DNA of 64,000 nt, from assembly GCF_000826145.2 (NCBI RefSeq), contig NZ_LN651335.1, positions 62,001 through 126,000 of the forward strand, written 5' to 3'. A program made the translations under genes and the position numbers. The DNA is from Sporosarcina koreensis (GTDB lineage Bacteria; Bacillota; Bacilli; Bacillales_A; Planococcaceae). Numbering within the stretch: position 1 is the stretch's first letter; every line of letters begins with the position of its first letter. Below are positions 15,755 to 23,960 of this stretch, piece after piece. The notes under the pieces were generated by a model. It had not been told where the DNA came from, searched no databases, and saw only the letters and a list, made by a program, of their open reading frames with translations.

Positions 15755-16276
15755 TTGGAGAGACTGGAGCGTGACAGGCAGCTTATAGAAGCGATGGATG
15801 CTTATGGCGACTACTTGCTGCACGTCGTGCGGGCAATCGTGAAAGATTCATCGAAAGCGGAAGATATCGTCCAGGAGGTGTTCATCCAGTATTACCTGCA
15901 TACCGATGAATTCGAAAACCGATCCTCCGTCAAAACCTATTTGTACCGGATTGCCATCAACCAATGCCGGAATCTGTTCAAGAGCTGGCATTACCGCAAG
16001 TTGGAATTTTCCCGGCAGGCGGGAGCCTGGATCGTCTCCTCAGTGAACCTGGAAGAACAGGCCGCAGTCAAAGAACAACAAGAAGAGATAAAACGGCTGC
16101 TGGATCGGCTTCCCTTGAAATATAAAGAAGTGATCTGGCTTCATTATTATGCCGAATTGTCCGTGGCTGAAGTAGGAGAAGTTTTGAAGTGCTCTGCAAA
16201 TACGGTGAAAACCCGGCTTGTCCGCGGGCGGAAGCTGATGAAAGGATACTTGAAGGAGGGAACCTCTGATGACTGA
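15755..16276 (+). CDS. ECF-subfamily RNA polymerase sigma factor
   Basis: A 173-residue sigma factor with region 2 (AEDIVQEVFIQYYLH, about residues 36-50) and region 4 (LPLKYKEVIWLHYYAELS, with the helix-turn-helix ending VKTRLVRGRKLMK). The start is taken as TTG at 15755 after GGGGGTGG; the adjacent GTG at 15752 is an alternative. It overlaps the next gene by 8 bases, the usual coupling between an ECF factor and its membrane anti-sigma factor. The general sequence resembles SigM/SigV/SigX-like factors of Bacillales, which respond to envelope stress. Its regulon cannot be read from this window. Confidence 0.93.
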   Translation: MERLERDRQLIEAMDAYGDYLLHVVRAIVKDSSKAEDIVQEVFIQYYLHTDEFENRSSVKTYLYRIAINQCRNLFKSWHYRKLEFSRQAGAWIVSSVNLEEQAAVKEQQEEIKRLLDRLPLKYKEVIWLHYYAELSVAEVGEVLKCSANTVKTRLVRGRKLMKGYLKEGTSDD

Positions 16277-17435
16277 ACAGATCCGCAGGCAGCTGGAAGT
16301 GGCCTGCCCGCAAGACGAGGGCATGACCGAGGAACTGAAACAGCAGACTCTGCAGCGGGCACAGAAAAGGTTCGAAGGTGGATCTATGAAACCGCGCCGA
16401 AATTTAGTTCCATTGATCACTGGCGCAGCAGCTCTTGTACTGACTGTTTTATTGCTGATCCCGTTCGCTGATCACATGCAGAATAAGCATGCATTCGAAG
16501 AAGCCGTCAAACATGAGGTCATCCGGAAAGCGGTGATTCCTGACACGCCTTATCCAGATTTAATTACATCAGTATTTGTAGAGGAAAATGATGAAATCAT
16601 CCATGCGAAAAGCGACGGAATCTATACGTATTCTATTGTTAACCGGACTGATGAAAAGCTGGCGGATCTTCCATCGGACACACCCTTTTCCAGCGTGACG
16701 ATCCAAGCGAACGCCCGCTGGCTCGTCTGGGAGACAGACATTCTGCACATTGTGGACCGGCAGACCGGTGATCACCTGGGCCTGGATTCTGTACTCGGCA
16801 CGCAGCTGCTTCGGGATGATCGGCTGTTCTATATAGACGACATAGAACCGGACGGGCGGGTAATGGCCTATTTCACCAGAGACTTGTTGTCAGGCAAGAT
16901 TACAAAACTCCATGACTTGGACGGCGTCAGCCACAGCGAACCTCTGGTAACAGGCAATCTGTTTGTAGCCGTGGAACAGCGGGAGACTGCAGAAGGGGTG
17001 TTCGTGTATCTGACTGTCTATAACTGGGAGACCAGCAGCCATATGAAGGAAATTAAACTGCAGGCTGCAGACGCCGCGGGTCTTCAGCTGGACGGAAATA
17101 GGGTGTACGGCAGGTTCACGGATCAGGCCGGTAAAATGGCTGTCGGCTATGTGGACCTGGACAGTGGAGAGTACCAAGCGACTGCTGCGGCGAGTGACGG
17201 GGATTTTGCAGTTCATGGCAGCTATCTCGCCATCAGTCATCCTGACGGTGAGTCGGACACCGTTGCTTTGTATCGGTTGATGAACGATCAGATGGAGTCC
17301 CTCAGCCTGCTGGAAGGCTCACCGGACCGGTTGGTGAAACCCCGTTTTACACAATCAGGCCAGCTAATCGTGAATGGGGAAGGACCTGATACTCCGATTT
17401 ATATTATCGATACAGCCAAGCTGAACGACCAATAA
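16269..17435 (+). CDS. Probable transmembrane anti-sigma factor
   Basis: The 388-residue protein has a short cytoplasmic N terminus (1-48), one membrane segment (about 50-66) and a large extracytoplasmic part rich in beta strands with DG/SG turns, like a beta-propeller. Gene order and an 8-base overlap with the ECF sigma gene indicate an anti-sigma factor. The N-terminal part is short and lacks the zinc HxxxCxxC motif of ZAS-type anti-sigma factors, so binding would rest on a simple helical segment. The external domain probably senses the stress signal. A terminator follows, so the pair forms a complete operon. Confidence 0.75.
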   Translation: MTEQIRRQLEVACPQDEGMTEELKQQTLQRAQKRFEGGSMKPRRNLVPLITGAAALVLTVLLLIPFADHMQNKHAFEEAVKHEVIRKAVIPDTPYPDLITSVFVEENDEIIHAKSDGIYTYSIVNRTDEKLADLPSDTPFSSVTIQANARWLVWETDILHIVDRQTGDHLGLDSVLGTQLLRDDRLFYIDDIEPDGRVMAYFTRDLLSGKITKLHDLDGVSHSEPLVTGNLFVAVEQRETAEGVFVYLTVYNWETSSHMKEIKLQAADAAGLQLDGNRVYGRFTDQAGKMAVGYVDLDSGEYQATAAASDGDFAVHGSYLAISHPDGESDTVALYRLMNDQMESLSLLEGSPDRLVKPRFTQSGQLIVNGEGPDTPIYIIDTAKLNDQ

Positions 17436-17436
17436 A

Positions 17437-17478
17437 AGCAGCAGGGGAAGCGGAGAGATCATCTGCTGCTCTTTTTTT
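17437..17478 (+). terminator. Intrinsic terminator after the sigma/anti-sigma operon
   Basis: AGCAGCAG (17437-17444) pairs with CTGCTGCT (17463-17470), followed by a run of seven T. Confidence 0.85.
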
Positions 17479-17570
17479 GCGAATCGAACGAACTGTCATT
17501 TAATAAACACCACTATCTCTTCCCTCTCAGGATATAGGAGACTATCTAGCAAGAAAGGCGGTGGTCGCAG

Positions 17571-18305
17571 TTGGAAACTTGGATCAGCCTTGTGTTCACA
17601 ATCGGCTTCATCGTCATCCACCTGCTCTCTAAAAACTTGAAATTCCTGAGCGAAGCGCCGCGCAGCCGGTTCCTGTCCATTGCGGGCGGGATTGCGGTCG
17701 CCTATGTCTTCCTGCATCTGCTGCCGGAGCTTAGTGACTATCAGGACGAGCTGCAGGGCAAGCTGAAGGCGAGCCTGCATTTCCTGGAGCACCACATCTA
17801 TATCATTGCCATGCTCGGTCTGGCCTTGTTCTATGGCTTGGAGCAGCTCGCGAAATCGTCGAAGAAGCAGAATGCCGAGGCGGGACAGGAAGCGAAAGCG
17901 TCCGCCGGTGTCTTTTGGCTCCATATCGGATCGTTCGCCCTCTACAACGCGATCATCGGGTACTTGCTGCTGAAAGGCGAGTACCAGAGCCACTGGGGCA
18001 TGGTCTTCTACTTCACCGCCATGGGAGTGCATTTCATCACGAACGACAAGGGACTTCGTGCGACTCATAAGGAGGATTACGACCGGTACGGGCGGTGGCT
18101 GCTGGCGGTTTCCATTTTTGCAGGCTGGCTGGCCGGGGCTTTGTTCGAAGTGAATGACGTCCTGCTGTCCGTGCTGTCGGCGTTCCTTGCGGGCGGGGTC
18201 GTGCTGAACGTCATGAAAGAGGAGCTGCCGGAAGAACGGGAAAGCAGTTTTCCGGCTTTCTTTGCCGGATTGGCCGGGTACGCCGTGCTGCTTTTGCTGT
18301 TCTGA
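17571..18305 (+). CDS. ZIP-like multi-spanning membrane protein
   Basis: A 244-residue protein with about eight hydrophobic segments. HLLPEL (about residues 49-54) at the end of the second segment resembles the HxxPE metal motif of ZIP transporters. The C-terminal half ends with LSAFLAGGVVLNVMKEELPEE, like the AGG...PEE ending of that family. Other expected ZIP motifs are weak, so metal transport is plausible but not proven. The TTG start has AAAGGCGG about 10 bases upstream. It stands alone between a terminator and selO. Confidence 0.7.
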   Translation: METWISLVFTIGFIVIHLLSKNLKFLSEAPRSRFLSIAGGIAVAYVFLHLLPELSDYQDELQGKLKASLHFLEHHIYIIAMLGLALFYGLEQLAKSSKKQNAEAGQEAKASAGVFWLHIGSFALYNAIIGYLLLKGEYQSHWGMVFYFTAMGVHFITNDKGLRATHKEDYDRYGRWLLAVSIFAGWLAGALFEVNDVLLSVLSAFLAGGVVLNVMKEELPEERESSFPAFFAGLAGYAVLLLLF

Positions 18306-18370
18306 CGGCTGAGCGGGAACCGTGTTATTTTGCAGCATAGCCGGTACGATGTAGTAAAAGAGGTGATCGG

Positions 18371-19813
18371 ATGAAAACAAGCGCAGGATGGAAATTCGAT
18401 AATACGTACAGGCGTCTGCCTGAGGCATTCTTTGCAGAAGAAATTCCGGAAGAATCGGCAGCCCCTGAAACAGTACTGCTGAACCTATCGCTCGCGGCAT
18501 CCCTCGGACTTCAGGAGGACGGCCTGACGGCGGCAGTGCTGTCGGGAAGTGAACTGCCGGAAGGGGCGGAGCCGATTGCAGAAGCGTATGCGGGTCACCA
18601 GTTCGGGAACTTCACGATGCTCGGGGACGGACGTGCGCTGCTGCTGGGTGAACAGCTGACGCCGGACGGAGGACGAGTGGATATCGGACTGAAAGGATCC
18701 GGGCCGACCGCGTTCTCCCGCGGAGGTGACGGCCTGGCGGCGCTTGGGCCGATGATCCGGGAATATATCATCAGTGAAGCGATGCAGGCGCTCGGCATTC
18801 CGACATCGCGCTCGCTGGCTGTGACGCTGACGGGGCATGGCGTCCAGCGGGAGTCTGTTCTGCAAGGGGCCGTCCTCCTGCGGACCGCCAGCAGTTTCCT
18901 GCGCGTCGGCACATTCCAATATGCAGCAGCCCGGCAGGTGGATGAGGATCTGAAGGAACTTGCAGACTATGCGATCGCCCGTCACTATCCGGAAGCTGCG
19001 GCAGCGGACAATCCGTATGAACAGCTGCTTGCCGGTGTCATCGGGCGGCAGGCGAGCCTGATCGCCAAGTGGCAGCTGACGGGGTTCGTACACGGCGTCA
19101 TGAATACGGACAACATGACGATCAGCGGGGAGACGATCGATTACGGGCCTTGCGCGTTCCTGGACGTGTATGATCCGGACACCGTCTTCAGTTCGATCGA
19201 TCGCCATGGCCGGTACAAGTACGGCAATCAGCCCGGCATCGCGTCATGGAACCTTGCACGATTCGCGGAAACCCTGCTGCCGCTGCTGGCGGACGATCGG
19301 GAGGCGGCCATCCGGATTGCGGAGAGACAGCTCGCACGTTTCGGGACATTGTTCGAACGGGAGTGGCTGCAAGGGATGCGGGCGAAACTCGGGCTGCTGG
19401 ACGAGCAGCCGGACGATGAAGCCCTTGCCAAAGAGCTGCTTCTGGTCATGAAGGAATCCCAAGCCGACTTCACGAACACATTCCGGGCACTGACCGACAG
19501 TGCCATGGAGCCGCCGGCATGGTTCGCGCTTCCTCCATTCCGGGAATGGCGGAACAAATGGGAGGCCCGGCGCAGCCAGCAGCCCGCGGCGGAAGAAGCG
19601 ATTCGAAACCGCATGCGGACGAGCAATCCGTCCGTCATCCCGCGGAACCATCAGGTGGAGGCGGCGATTGCCGCTGCGGAGCAGGGCGACTGGCAGCCAG
19701 TGCATGCGCTGAACCGGGTGCTCGCAGACCCGTATGCCTACTCGGCGGATCAGGAGCCCTTCACAGCCGCTGCCGATCCGTCGGTGCCATACCGGACCTA
19801 TTGCGGAACCTGA
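18371..19813 (+). CDS. selO: SelO (YdiU) family protein adenylyltransferase
   Basis: SelO pseudokinases transfer AMP from ATP to Ser/Thr/Tyr of target proteins, with a role in oxidative stress. The 480-residue length is normal. Visible blocks are YAGHQFGNF and LGDGRALLLGE (about residues 76-98), the nucleotide-binding GLKGSGPTAFSRGGDG (about 107-122), the catalytic region NTDNMTISGETIDYGPCAF, and the terminal YRTYCGT with the conserved C-terminal cysteine. The ATG follows AGAGGTGATC. A strong terminator follows. It has no operon partners here. Confidence 0.93.
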   Translation: MKTSAGWKFDNTYRRLPEAFFAEEIPEESAAPETVLLNLSLAASLGLQEDGLTAAVLSGSELPEGAEPIAEAYAGHQFGNFTMLGDGRALLLGEQLTPDGGRVDIGLKGSGPTAFSRGGDGLAALGPMIREYIISEAMQALGIPTSRSLAVTLTGHGVQRESVLQGAVLLRTASSFLRVGTFQYAAARQVDEDLKELADYAIARHYPEAAAADNPYEQLLAGVIGRQASLIAKWQLTGFVHGVMNTDNMTISGETIDYGPCAFLDVYDPDTVFSSIDRHGRYKYGNQPGIASWNLARFAETLLPLLADDREAAIRIAERQLARFGTLFEREWLQGMRAKLGLLDEQPDDEALAKELLLVMKESQADFTNTFRALTDSAMEPPAWFALPPFREWRNKWEARRSQQPAAEEAIRNRMRTSNPSVIPRNHQVEAAIAAAEQGDWQPVHALNRVLADPYAYSADQEPFTAAADPSVPYRTYCGT

Positions 19814-19817
19814 ATGG

Positions 19818-19854
19818 ACAGGGAAAGAGGAGATCCTCTTTCCCTGTTTTTTTT
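19818..19854 (+). terminator. Intrinsic terminator after selO
   Basis: ACAGGGAAAGAGGA (19818-19831) pairs perfectly with TCCTCTTTCCCTGT (19834-19847), followed by seven T. Confidence 0.92.
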
Positions 19855-19882
19855 GTGCCAGCCAGGATGAAAACCGCCGAAC

Positions 19883-20013
19883 CGCTCAAGCGTAGAGGTG
19901 CGGCGCTCAAGATATCCTGCCCACGCTCAAGCAGTATCGGAAACGCTCAAGGAAGACGTTCCGCGCTCAAGACTGCCGCAGAAACGCTCAAGCAACCCAA
20001 CCCCGCGCTCAAG
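19883..20013. repeat. Intergenic array C: CGCTCAAG every 20-21 bp, seven copies
   Basis: CGCTCAAG occurs unchanged at 19883, 19904, 19924, 19944, 19964, 19985 and 20006 (steps 21, 20, 20, 20, 21, 21). The 12-13 bp between copies is not conserved. The array fills the gap between the selO terminator and the promoter of the drug exporter (extended -10 TGC-TATACT, 20045-20050). It uses the same octamer as array B, 17 kb away. Confidence 0.88.
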
Positions 20014-20094
20014 CACCACTCCCTCGGATACCCGTCATCTATGCTATACTCCGTTCCATGGCCTCTCCATTACATAGCAAAGGATTTGGGATAC

Positions 20095-21309
20095 ATGAAC
20101 ACTAACATAGCTGAAAAACCGCCGCTGCCGACATTCTGGCTCGTCGTCCTCCTCGGTTCGCTGACAGCGTTCGGCCCGCTGTCGATGGATATGTACCTGC
20201 CCGGGCTGCCGGCTGTGGCGGCCGATATGGGAGCGACGACGTCACTGGTCCAGCTGAGCCTGACCGCCTGTCTGATCGGCCTCGGGGCCGGTCAGCTGCT
20301 GTTCGGCCCGCTCAGTGACATCTACGGGCGGCGCAAGCCGCTCGTCCTGACGCTGGCCGTGTACGCGATCGCCTCCCTGCTCTGCGCCTTCTCGGAGGCG
20401 ATCTGGCCGTTCATCCTCCTGCGGTTCGTCCAGGGGCTCACCGGCGCAGCCGGCATCGTCATCGCCAGAGCCTGCGCCAGGGACCTGTATGCCGGTCACG
20501 AATTGACGAAATTCATGGCGCTGCTGTCGATCGTCAACGGGGCGGCGCCGATCCTCGCGCCGATCGCCGGGGGCGTCATCCTGACGTACGCCGACTGGCC
20601 GGTCGTGTTCTTCGTCCTGGCGGCCATCGGATTTCTCATGTTTGCCGGGACGGCAGGCTTCCTCCCGGATACGCTGCCGCCGGACCAGCGCGCGGAAAAA
20701 GGGGTGCTGGCCGTCTTCAAGACGTTCTCCCGTCTGCTGAAGGACCGCACGTTCATGGGCATCGCGTTGACGCAGGCGTTCATCATGGCCTCGATGTTCG
20801 CGTACATTGCAGGCTCGCCGTTCGTCCTGCAGAACATGTACAGCGTGTCGCCTCAGCAGTTTTCCCTGTTCTTCGCGCTGAACGGGCTGGGCATCATCGC
20901 GGCCGCACAGCTGACCGGGCGGCTGTCCCACAGATTCGGTGAAAGACGTTTCCTGTTCGCCGGTGTGCTGACCTCGATCGCCGGGGGACTGCTGCTTCTG
21001 CTCGCCGTCGCGGTGGAAGGACCGCTCGCATTGATCGCAGCGGCCCTCTTCCTCGTCGTCGCAAGCGTCGGGCTCGTCTCGCCTTCTGCATTTTCGCTCG
21101 CCATGCAGCAGCAGGGCCAGTCGGCGGGCAGCGCATCCGCGTTCCTCGGCCTGCTGCCGTTCGTCGGCGGCGCAATCGTGTCACCGCTCGTCGGGCTCGC
21201 GGGCGACCAGTCCGCCTGGCCGCTCGCCCTCGTCATCCTCGCCTGCAGCCTGCTCGCGCTTGTGATGTATGGCGGGCTGGTGGGTGGACGGAGAAGCACG
21301 TCAGACTGA
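20095..21309 (+). CDS. Bcr/CflA-type MFS multidrug efflux transporter
   Basis: A 404-residue, twelve-helix major facilitator. The N-terminal helix motif LSMDMYLPGLPAVAADM and the first-loop motif GPLSDIYGRRKPL mark the Bcr/CflA subfamily of proton-coupled exporters (chloramphenicol, bicyclomycin and others). The ATG at 20095 has AAAGGA 9 bases upstream; longer starts would run into selO and array C. An extended -10 (TGC-TATACT) at 20045-20050 gives a short leader. It is monocistronic and ends with a terminator. Substrates are unknown. Confidence 0.92.
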   Translation: MNTNIAEKPPLPTFWLVVLLGSLTAFGPLSMDMYLPGLPAVAADMGATTSLVQLSLTACLIGLGAGQLLFGPLSDIYGRRKPLVLTLAVYAIASLLCAFSEAIWPFILLRFVQGLTGAAGIVIARACARDLYAGHELTKFMALLSIVNGAAPILAPIAGGVILTYADWPVVFFVLAAIGFLMFAGTAGFLPDTLPPDQRAEKGVLAVFKTFSRLLKDRTFMGIALTQAFIMASMFAYIAGSPFVLQNMYSVSPQQFSLFFALNGLGIIAAAQLTGRLSHRFGERRFLFAGVLTSIAGGLLLLLAVAVEGPLALIAAALFLVVASVGLVSPSAFSLAMQQQGQSAGSASAFLGLLPFVGGAIVSPLVGLAGDQSAWPLALVILACSLLALVMYGGLVGGRRSTSD

Positions 21310-21317
21310 CCATGAAG

Positions 21318-21345
21318 TCCCCGGTATCGCTGCCGGGGATTTTCT
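21318..21345 (+). terminator. Intrinsic terminator
   Basis: TCCCCGG (21318-21324) pairs with CCGGGGA (21333-21339), followed by TTTTC, just after the drug exporter gene. Confidence 0.85.
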
Positions 21346-21367
21346 GTGTTCTGTCGTTAAAATCATA

Positions 21368-21396
21368 TTGTCGCGTCTGGCTGATTTTGGTATGGT
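21368..21396 (+). promoter_or_regulatory. Promoter of the 5'-nucleotidase gene
   Basis: TTGTCG (21368-21373), a 17-bp spacer and TATGGT (21391-21396) preceded by an extended TGG. It predicts a start near 21403 and a 100-base leader that contains a cre-like dyad. Confidence 0.55.
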
Positions 21397-21438
21397 TGAC
21401 AATGAGACTGCTGTCCAGCTGCCTGTCTTACTTTTATA

Positions 21439-21452
21439 TGTAAGGGCTTACA
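21439..21452. promoter_or_regulatory. cre-like palindrome (CcpA site candidate)
   Basis: TGTAAGGGCTTACA matches the catabolite-responsive element pattern TGTAANCGNTTACA except for one central base. It lies about 36 bases downstream of the predicted transcription start, where CcpA can block elongation. That would place the 5'-nucleotidase under carbon catabolite repression. Confidence 0.5.
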
Positions 21453-21502
21453 TGCAGAAATGGACAAATTGTCACTAATTCATAGGGGAATGAGGAGAGG
21501 GA

Positions 21503-23593
21503 ATGAAAAAGAAAGTGCTTGCGGCACTGGCTGCACCTGTAGCGGCGCTGACACTGTTCGGCGCAGGACAGGCGGAGGCCAACACCAATTTCGACAAGGT
21601 CGTCAAAGAGCCGGCTGAATTGATGCGGGATCAGGGAATCCTGCTCGGACTGCCGAATGGCGATTTGAAAGTGAATGATGCCCTGCAGCGCGTGGAACTG
21701 CTGATGATGCTCGACCGTGCGGGGAAACTGGACGGGAAGAAAGCGAAACTGACATTCACGGACGTCCCGGGGAAATACCAGGACGTCGTCTCAAAAGCAG
21801 TTCAGGCAAAGCTGGTCAGCGGATATTCGAAACAATCGTTCAAGCCGAACGGTTCGCTCACGAAAGGTCAGTTTGCTGTCATTTTCACGTTGAGTGAAAC
21901 AGGCGGAAAAGTTCCTTCGGTCGATTTGTCCATTCTCAACAACTATACAGATGCTTCGAAAATACCTGCCTACATGAAACCATATATCGCCTATGCCATT
22001 TTGGGCGGTGCGTTTGACGTGGAGTATGGCAAGCCTTTCAATTATGAAAAAGAGATCACCCGTCAGGAAGCATCCAAAGCATTCAAACCGGTCGTCTTCG
22101 ATGTCATCGACTTCCTCACGACGAATGACATCCATGGCAATATCGAGTTCGACGAAAAGTTCCAGAACGGCGGAATGGCGATCATCGGCGGTCTGGTCAA
22201 TGCATTCCGTTCGGTGAACCCTGACGGCACAGTAGTTGTTGACGGCGGTGACATCTTCCAAGGAACCCTCATCTCCAACTCGTTTGAAGGTGCATCGACG
22301 TTCGATACGATGAATGCTATCCAATATGATGCGGCAGCCATCGGCAATCATGAATTCGACTGGGGGGTCGATGTGCTCAAAGACCGGATTGCTCAGGCGA
22401 AATTCCCGGTGATGGGTGCAAACATTTACGATGAAAAGACAAACAAGCGCGTCGATTGGGCGGAGCCGTATACGATGGTGGAAAAAGGCGGATATAAAAT
22501 CGGCATCATCGGGTTCGCCACGCCTCTGACACCTGCAACCACACTGGCAACCCATGTAGAGGGGCTGTCCTTCCCGACGCCTGCACCGATTGCAAAGGAA
22601 CTTGCAGCAGAGCTCCGGGAACAGGGCGCGGATTTCGTTATCGTGACATCCCACCTGCCGGGTGAGCATGCAAAGGATTCGGATGAAATCATCGGTGAAT
22701 TGACAGACCTTGCAATGGCTTCAAAAGGCAGCCTGGATGCCATTGTAGGCGGCCACTCCCATAAGCGCGTCTCTGGCCATGTCAACAACATCCCGGTAGT
22801 GGAAGCACAGAGTTACACGGCGGCAATGGGCCACATCCAGTTGTTCGTGGACAAAAAGACGAAACAGGTCTATTCATCGGAATCAGGTATCCTGGAAACG
22901 AAGTTGGGACTGACCAAAGAGGACCAGCAGGTGGCGGACATTGTCTCGGGCTATCAGGACCAAGTGAAAGAGATTGCAGCAGAAGTCGTCAGCACGACAA
23001 AAGGTGACCTGTCCCGAACGCCGACCGAAGGCAGATACGGTGTCAGCATGCTCGGCAACATGATCAGCGATGCTATGCTGAAAAAGTCGCAAACCCAAGT
23101 TGCCTTCCAGAATATCGGCGGTATCCGGGCAGCGATCGAAAGCGGTGACATCACGTACGGTGATGTGTTCAGCGTCATTCCGTTCGACAACTACAATGTC
23201 GTCTCCGAAATGACACCACAGCAGATCAAAGCCATCCTGGAAGGACCGCTGAAAGACGGATCCAACTTCCTGACCATCCAGTATGGAGGGTTGAAAGTCG
23301 AGTTTGACGCAGACCGGCCGCATGGTGACCGGATTCTCTCCATCGCACTGAATGACGGTACATCCCTTTATAAGGATGGTAAGTTCGCGGATATGAAAGT
23401 GTCCGTAGCGACCAATAATTTCCTTGCAACAGGTGAAGGTGATGGTTTCGACACATTCGGAGAAGTGGAGTGGACCTCAACACCGGACTTCCAGCGTGAA
23501 TTGTTCGCAGATTATCTGCGCGGCATGAAAGCAGCCGGACAGACGATCGATGCAGCAGAAGTGCTGGATGATCGTCTGGTGAAAACGAAATAA
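21503..23593 (+). CDS. Cell-wall-anchored 5'-nucleotidase / metallophosphoesterase with SLH domains
   Basis: The 696-residue precursor has a signal peptide (cleavage near GQAEA-N, residue 26) and an S-layer-homology region (about 30-200, e.g. FTDVPGKYQDVVSKAV and FKPNGSLTKGQFAVIF) that should bind cell-wall polymers. A calcineurin-like metallophosphatase follows (LTTNDIHGN, VDGGD, GNHEFDWG, GGHSHK). The C-terminal 5'-nucleotidase domain (about 490-670) has NIGGIRAAI and FDNYNVV. It should release nucleosides and phosphate from extracellular nucleotides. The ATG follows GAGGAGAGG. It has its own promoter, a cre-like site and a terminator. Confidence 0.93.
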   Translation: MKKKVLAALAAPVAALTLFGAGQAEANTNFDKVVKEPAELMRDQGILLGLPNGDLKVNDALQRVELLMMLDRAGKLDGKKAKLTFTDVPGKYQDVVSKAVQAKLVSGYSKQSFKPNGSLTKGQFAVIFTLSETGGKVPSVDLSILNNYTDASKIPAYMKPYIAYAILGGAFDVEYGKPFNYEKEITRQEASKAFKPVVFDVIDFLTTNDIHGNIEFDEKFQNGGMAIIGGLVNAFRSVNPDGTVVVDGGDIFQGTLISNSFEGASTFDTMNAIQYDAAAIGNHEFDWGVDVLKDRIAQAKFPVMGANIYDEKTNKRVDWAEPYTMVEKGGYKIGIIGFATPLTPATTLATHVEGLSFPTPAPIAKELAAELREQGADFVIVTSHLPGEHAKDSDEIIGELTDLAMASKGSLDAIVGGHSHKRVSGHVNNIPVVEAQSYTAAMGHIQLFVDKKTKQVYSSESGILETKLGLTKEDQQVADIVSGYQDQVKEIAAEVVSTTKGDLSRTPTEGRYGVSMLGNMISDAMLKKSQTQVAFQNIGGIRAAIESGDITYGDVFSVIPFDNYNVVSEMTPQQIKAILEGPLKDGSNFLTIQYGGLKVEFDADRPHGDRILSIALNDGTSLYKDGKFADMKVSVATNNFLATGEGDGFDTFGEVEWTSTPDFQRELFADYLRGMKAAGQTIDAAEVLDDRLVKTK

Positions 23594-23602
23594 GAGTACT
23601 TT

Positions 23603-23646
23603 AAAACCAGCAAGCGGCACAGCGCCGTTTGCTGGTTTTGCTTTGT
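23603..23646 (+). terminator. Intrinsic terminator after the 5'-nucleotidase gene
   Basis: AAACCAGCAA (23604-23613) with an inner GCGGC pairs with GCCG and TTGCTGGTTT (23629-23638), followed by a T-rich stretch. Confidence 0.85.
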
Positions 23647-23714
23647 TTTAAACAGATGGGATTATTTACTTGAGTAAGCAAGTTGTTGACTTGCTTCCTT
23701 CATGTGCGGAAACC

Positions 23715-23810
23715 GGGATTTATGATCACTTTCGTGAGTTTATGAACGGAATCAGGGATTTATGATCACTTTTCCAGGTTTATGGGCAAAACTCGGAATT
23801 TATGATCACT
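23715..23810. repeat. Intergenic array E: TTTATG every 20 bp, five copies
   Basis: TTTATG begins at 23719, 23739, 23759, 23779 and 23799, exactly 20 bp apart. Copies 1, 3 and 5 are long (TTTATGATCACT, preceded by GGGA or CGGAA), while copies 2 and 4 are shorter variants (TTTATGAACGGA, TTTATGGGCAAA), so the array also has a 40-bp period. It lies in the 720-bp gap between two convergent units. Confidence 0.85.
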
Positions 23811-23843
23811 ATCATAACAGAAAGCCCCAAATAGGAAGAAAAC

Positions 23844-23882
23844 AAAAAAACCAGCGCTCGCCGCAGTGAAATCTTCTGCTGG
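23844..23882 (-). terminator. Probable terminator of the 54-aa gene
   Basis: On the minus strand CCAGCAGAAG...GCGCTGG forms a hairpin with a large loop, followed by seven T. It lies about 80 bases after the stop of the small gene at 23961-24125. Confidence 0.45.
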
Positions 23883-23960
23883 ATGCCGGTTTCGTTAACG
23901 CCAGTGTCTTCCCGTAATGGGATTGTGCTTGTTTATGATAGTTCCTAGTCATCAGAGTCA

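Noticed and set aside
19883..20013. CRISPR array
   Set aside because: The repeated unit is only 8 bp, spacers are 12-13 bp, and no cas gene is present in the window. The other phased arrays fail for the same reasons.
21463..21473. GACAAATTGTC palindrome, similar to GACAAATTTGTTC at 49931
   Set aside because: Short AT-rich palindromes; the two are not identical and lie in unlike positions relative to their promoters.
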